A stretch of 64,000 nt of DNA from Pseudeuparius sepicola (taxonomy: Eukaryota; Arthropoda; Insecta; Coleoptera; Anthribidae): NCBI GenBank assembly GCA_963920635.1, contig OY987305.1, positions 816,001 through 880,000 on the forward strand, given 5' to 3'. Below the pieces are notes generated by a model. The model did not search any database and had not been told where the DNA came from. It was given only the letters and a program-made list of their open reading frames with translations. This document shows positions 62,344-64,000 of this stretch, in pieces; position 1 is the stretch's first letter; every line of letters starts with the position of its first letter. The position numbers and the translations under genes are program-made.

Positions 62344-62905
62344 TTGCAGCAGTTGTTTCGACAATGGTCGACACTCATCCCTTACAAAGCTGACGAGTGC
62401 AACCACCGTCACGACAATGGCTGACGCGCATCCCTCACAAAAGATTACGCGCGCGACCACCGCCCTGGCAATGGCTGACGCTCGTCCTTTACAAAGGATG
62501 ACGCGTGCGACCACCGTCCCGACAAAGGCTGACGCTCATCCCCTACAGTGGGCGGCGCGTGCGACAATGGCTGACGCTCACCCCCTTACAAAGGATGGCG
62601 CGTGTGACCACCGTCCCGACAATGGCTGACGCTCGCCCCCTTACAAATGGTGACGCGTGCGACCACCGCCCAGACAATGGCTGACGCGCATCCCCTACAA
62701 AGGATGGCGCGTCCGATCACCGCCCCGACAATGGCTGACGCTCACCCCCCTTACAAAGGATGACGCGTGCGACCACCGCCCTAACAATGGCTGACGTGCA
62801 TCCCTTACAAAGGATGGCGCGTGCGACCACCGCCCCGACAATGGCTGACGCTCACCCCCCTTACAAAGGCTGACGCGTCCGACAACCGCTGACGCTAATT
62901 CCCGA
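62344..62905. repeat. GC-rich minisatellite, about 53-bp unit, ten or so copies
   Basis: ACAATGGCTGACGC recurs near 62364, 62416, 62467, 62521, 62563, 62620, 62674, 62727, 62785 and 62838, each followed by a C-rich stretch, TTACAAAGGATGACGCGTGC and GACCACCG. Unit length varies from about 42 to 58 bp. It is CpG-rich in an otherwise AT-rich window. Confidence 0.9.
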
Positions 62906-64000
62906 CAAGTAGCCGACGCTCGGTGTGAGGTGCATGCATGGGTGTTGGTGCGGTTTCAAACAGAATGGTGCGTGCTTGGGTGCAAAAGCCGATCGCTGTG
63001 GTTCTGTGTACCTGCAGACTGAGGCCCTGGCGGCGTGTAAAGTCCCAAACCGGTTTCTGTTTCGACACCGGGGTCAACGTGAGCGTGCGCCTCGTCCTTC
63101 TCCGAGGACGATACCATTTTCGGTCTATCGTCTTGGCTCAGCGTCCTGCTCGCGTTCCGCTTCACGTTGTCTGCAATTAGAACCACCCGTCAGCACGCTG
63201 GTCGACACTGGCGGGCTTACTAGGCGCCTCACAAACTCACATGGGCACATAATTAATATAACAGGAGGTTTAGCGGGTGTACTGGTTCCATCTGAACAAG
63301 CTAGAAAATCTGTGAACGAATCCCGGAGAATGGCTGACACCATTGAGCCCCGACAAATGCTGACGTTTAGAGCATGGGATATGATGAGTATGATACATTG
63401 CTTAGTTCGATTTTCTGGTTTGTTCAGACAAAAAAACATGCATCGTGTTCGACAGAAAATAATATCTGCACGGTTTAATTTCTCAAAACATAAATATTTA
63501 CATAAACTTGTTAATTCTGTAATACTGCGGGGGTCCGTTCTTTATTGAATTGGATTTATTCCGCTCTGATTTTCATTCCGATGTTTTTGTTTGTTACACG
63601 AGTGAATTAAAATCTTTCATTCGACGATACATTTTGTTCAAAAATTCACATTCTCCGCAAGACTATATTAAATATTTTAACCAGTACGTTGCATATTATG
63701 ACCGTAATTTCGTCAAGGCATTTCGAATATATTAAACTACATTTCAAGAAATGCAGAACACAACAACTTCGTATTTAAATGCCTCAATTTAAAAACATTG
63801 TATTTCTCGTTGAATATTATTTTGTCTGCGAAAAACTGCGGTTTCTTTTTAACCCCAATAAAATTGAGGTCAATTACTTCTTTCCCCAGTCTATAGTTGG
63901 CGGTTCGAAGTTTTTTAAAGGAATATAATTAGTCTTCGGTTGGACGCACATTACTACTTCATTATGGGACGTCGAAGTTTAGCACAGAAAACGAACAAAA
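62906..64000. other. CpG-rich then AT-rich flank, no gene supported
   Basis: An ORF of 207 codons (62925-63548) crosses the CpG-rich part, but its composition follows the base bias and no domain is recognisable. It may be an extension of the GC-rich flank of the minisatellite. Confidence 0.3.

Noticed and set aside
62925..63548. 207-codon ORF
   Set aside because: It sits in CpG-rich sequence with overlapping ORFs on both strands and no recognisable domain or homology pattern.

Overview
The window looks like nuclear DNA of an insect, possibly a beetle; the order is a weak inference. The evidence is AT-rich sequence, spliced genes with introns of about 60 bp, Penelope-like, gypsy/errantivirus-like and Tc1/mariner-like remnants, and many foldback elements whose ends read CAGGG... 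or ...CCCTGTA. There are no operons, ribosome binding sites or other bacterial signs. Most of the 64 kb is mobile-element debris, palindromes and tandem repeats, with long stretches in which I see no gene.

One convincing protein-coding gene is present, on the + strand at 16804-23838. A 2.7-kb exon encodes an acidic N-terminal region, a basic nuclear-localisation-like stretch, two cysteine/histidine zinc-binding motifs and a tyrosine-recombinase-like domain with R, K, R, H and Y in place (Crypton-like or of the related widespread animal family). Three short exons follow, two of which are a 69-nt tandem duplicate, and then a last exon encoding a Myb/SANT-like domain. All joins keep phase 1. The true first exon was not identified. 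The last intron (3.4 kb) is packed with miniature elements.

Layout: 0.3-1.1 kb, broken env-like remnant of an insect endogenous retrovirus; 1-5 kb, no gene; 5-9 kb, hairpin-bearing dispersed repeats; 10-11 kb, a short tandem array; 11.5-14.7 kb, two large foldback elements almost end to end; 15.6-16.4 kb, another repeat; 16.8-23.8 kb, the recombinase-like gene; 24-28 kb, dispersed repeats and a TA-rich microsatellite; 28.4-28.7 kb, a degraded transposase N-terminus (minus strand); 30-31.4 kb, a foldback element with an internal tandem duplication; 33.8-35.05 kb, a scrambled Penelope-like element (minus); 36.7-37.7 kb, a 1-kb polypyrimidine tract; 40-41.3 kb, a satellite array of about 236 bp units; 44.3-45.4 kb, a direct duplication; 47.4 kb, a tRNA-like sequence; 48.4-48.7 kb, a CpG-rich candidate promoter and first exon; 49.9-51.5 kb, a Penelope-like reverse transcriptase and GIY-YIG endonuclease remnant; 51.9-52.3 kb, another transposase N-terminal fragment; 53.3-54.5 kb, a foldback Penelope end flanked by 16-bp direct repeats; 56.8 kb, a gypsy-type tRNA-Lys primer-binding site (minus); 58.6-59.9 kb, nested palindromes with hammerhead-like motifs; 62.3-62.9 kb, a GC-rich minisatellite.

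The genes do not form a pathway. The biologically interesting item is the recombinase-like gene, either an active or domesticated Crypton-type protein, with its duplicated cassette exon. Repeat boundaries were found by eye and are approximate unless a target-site duplication is stated.
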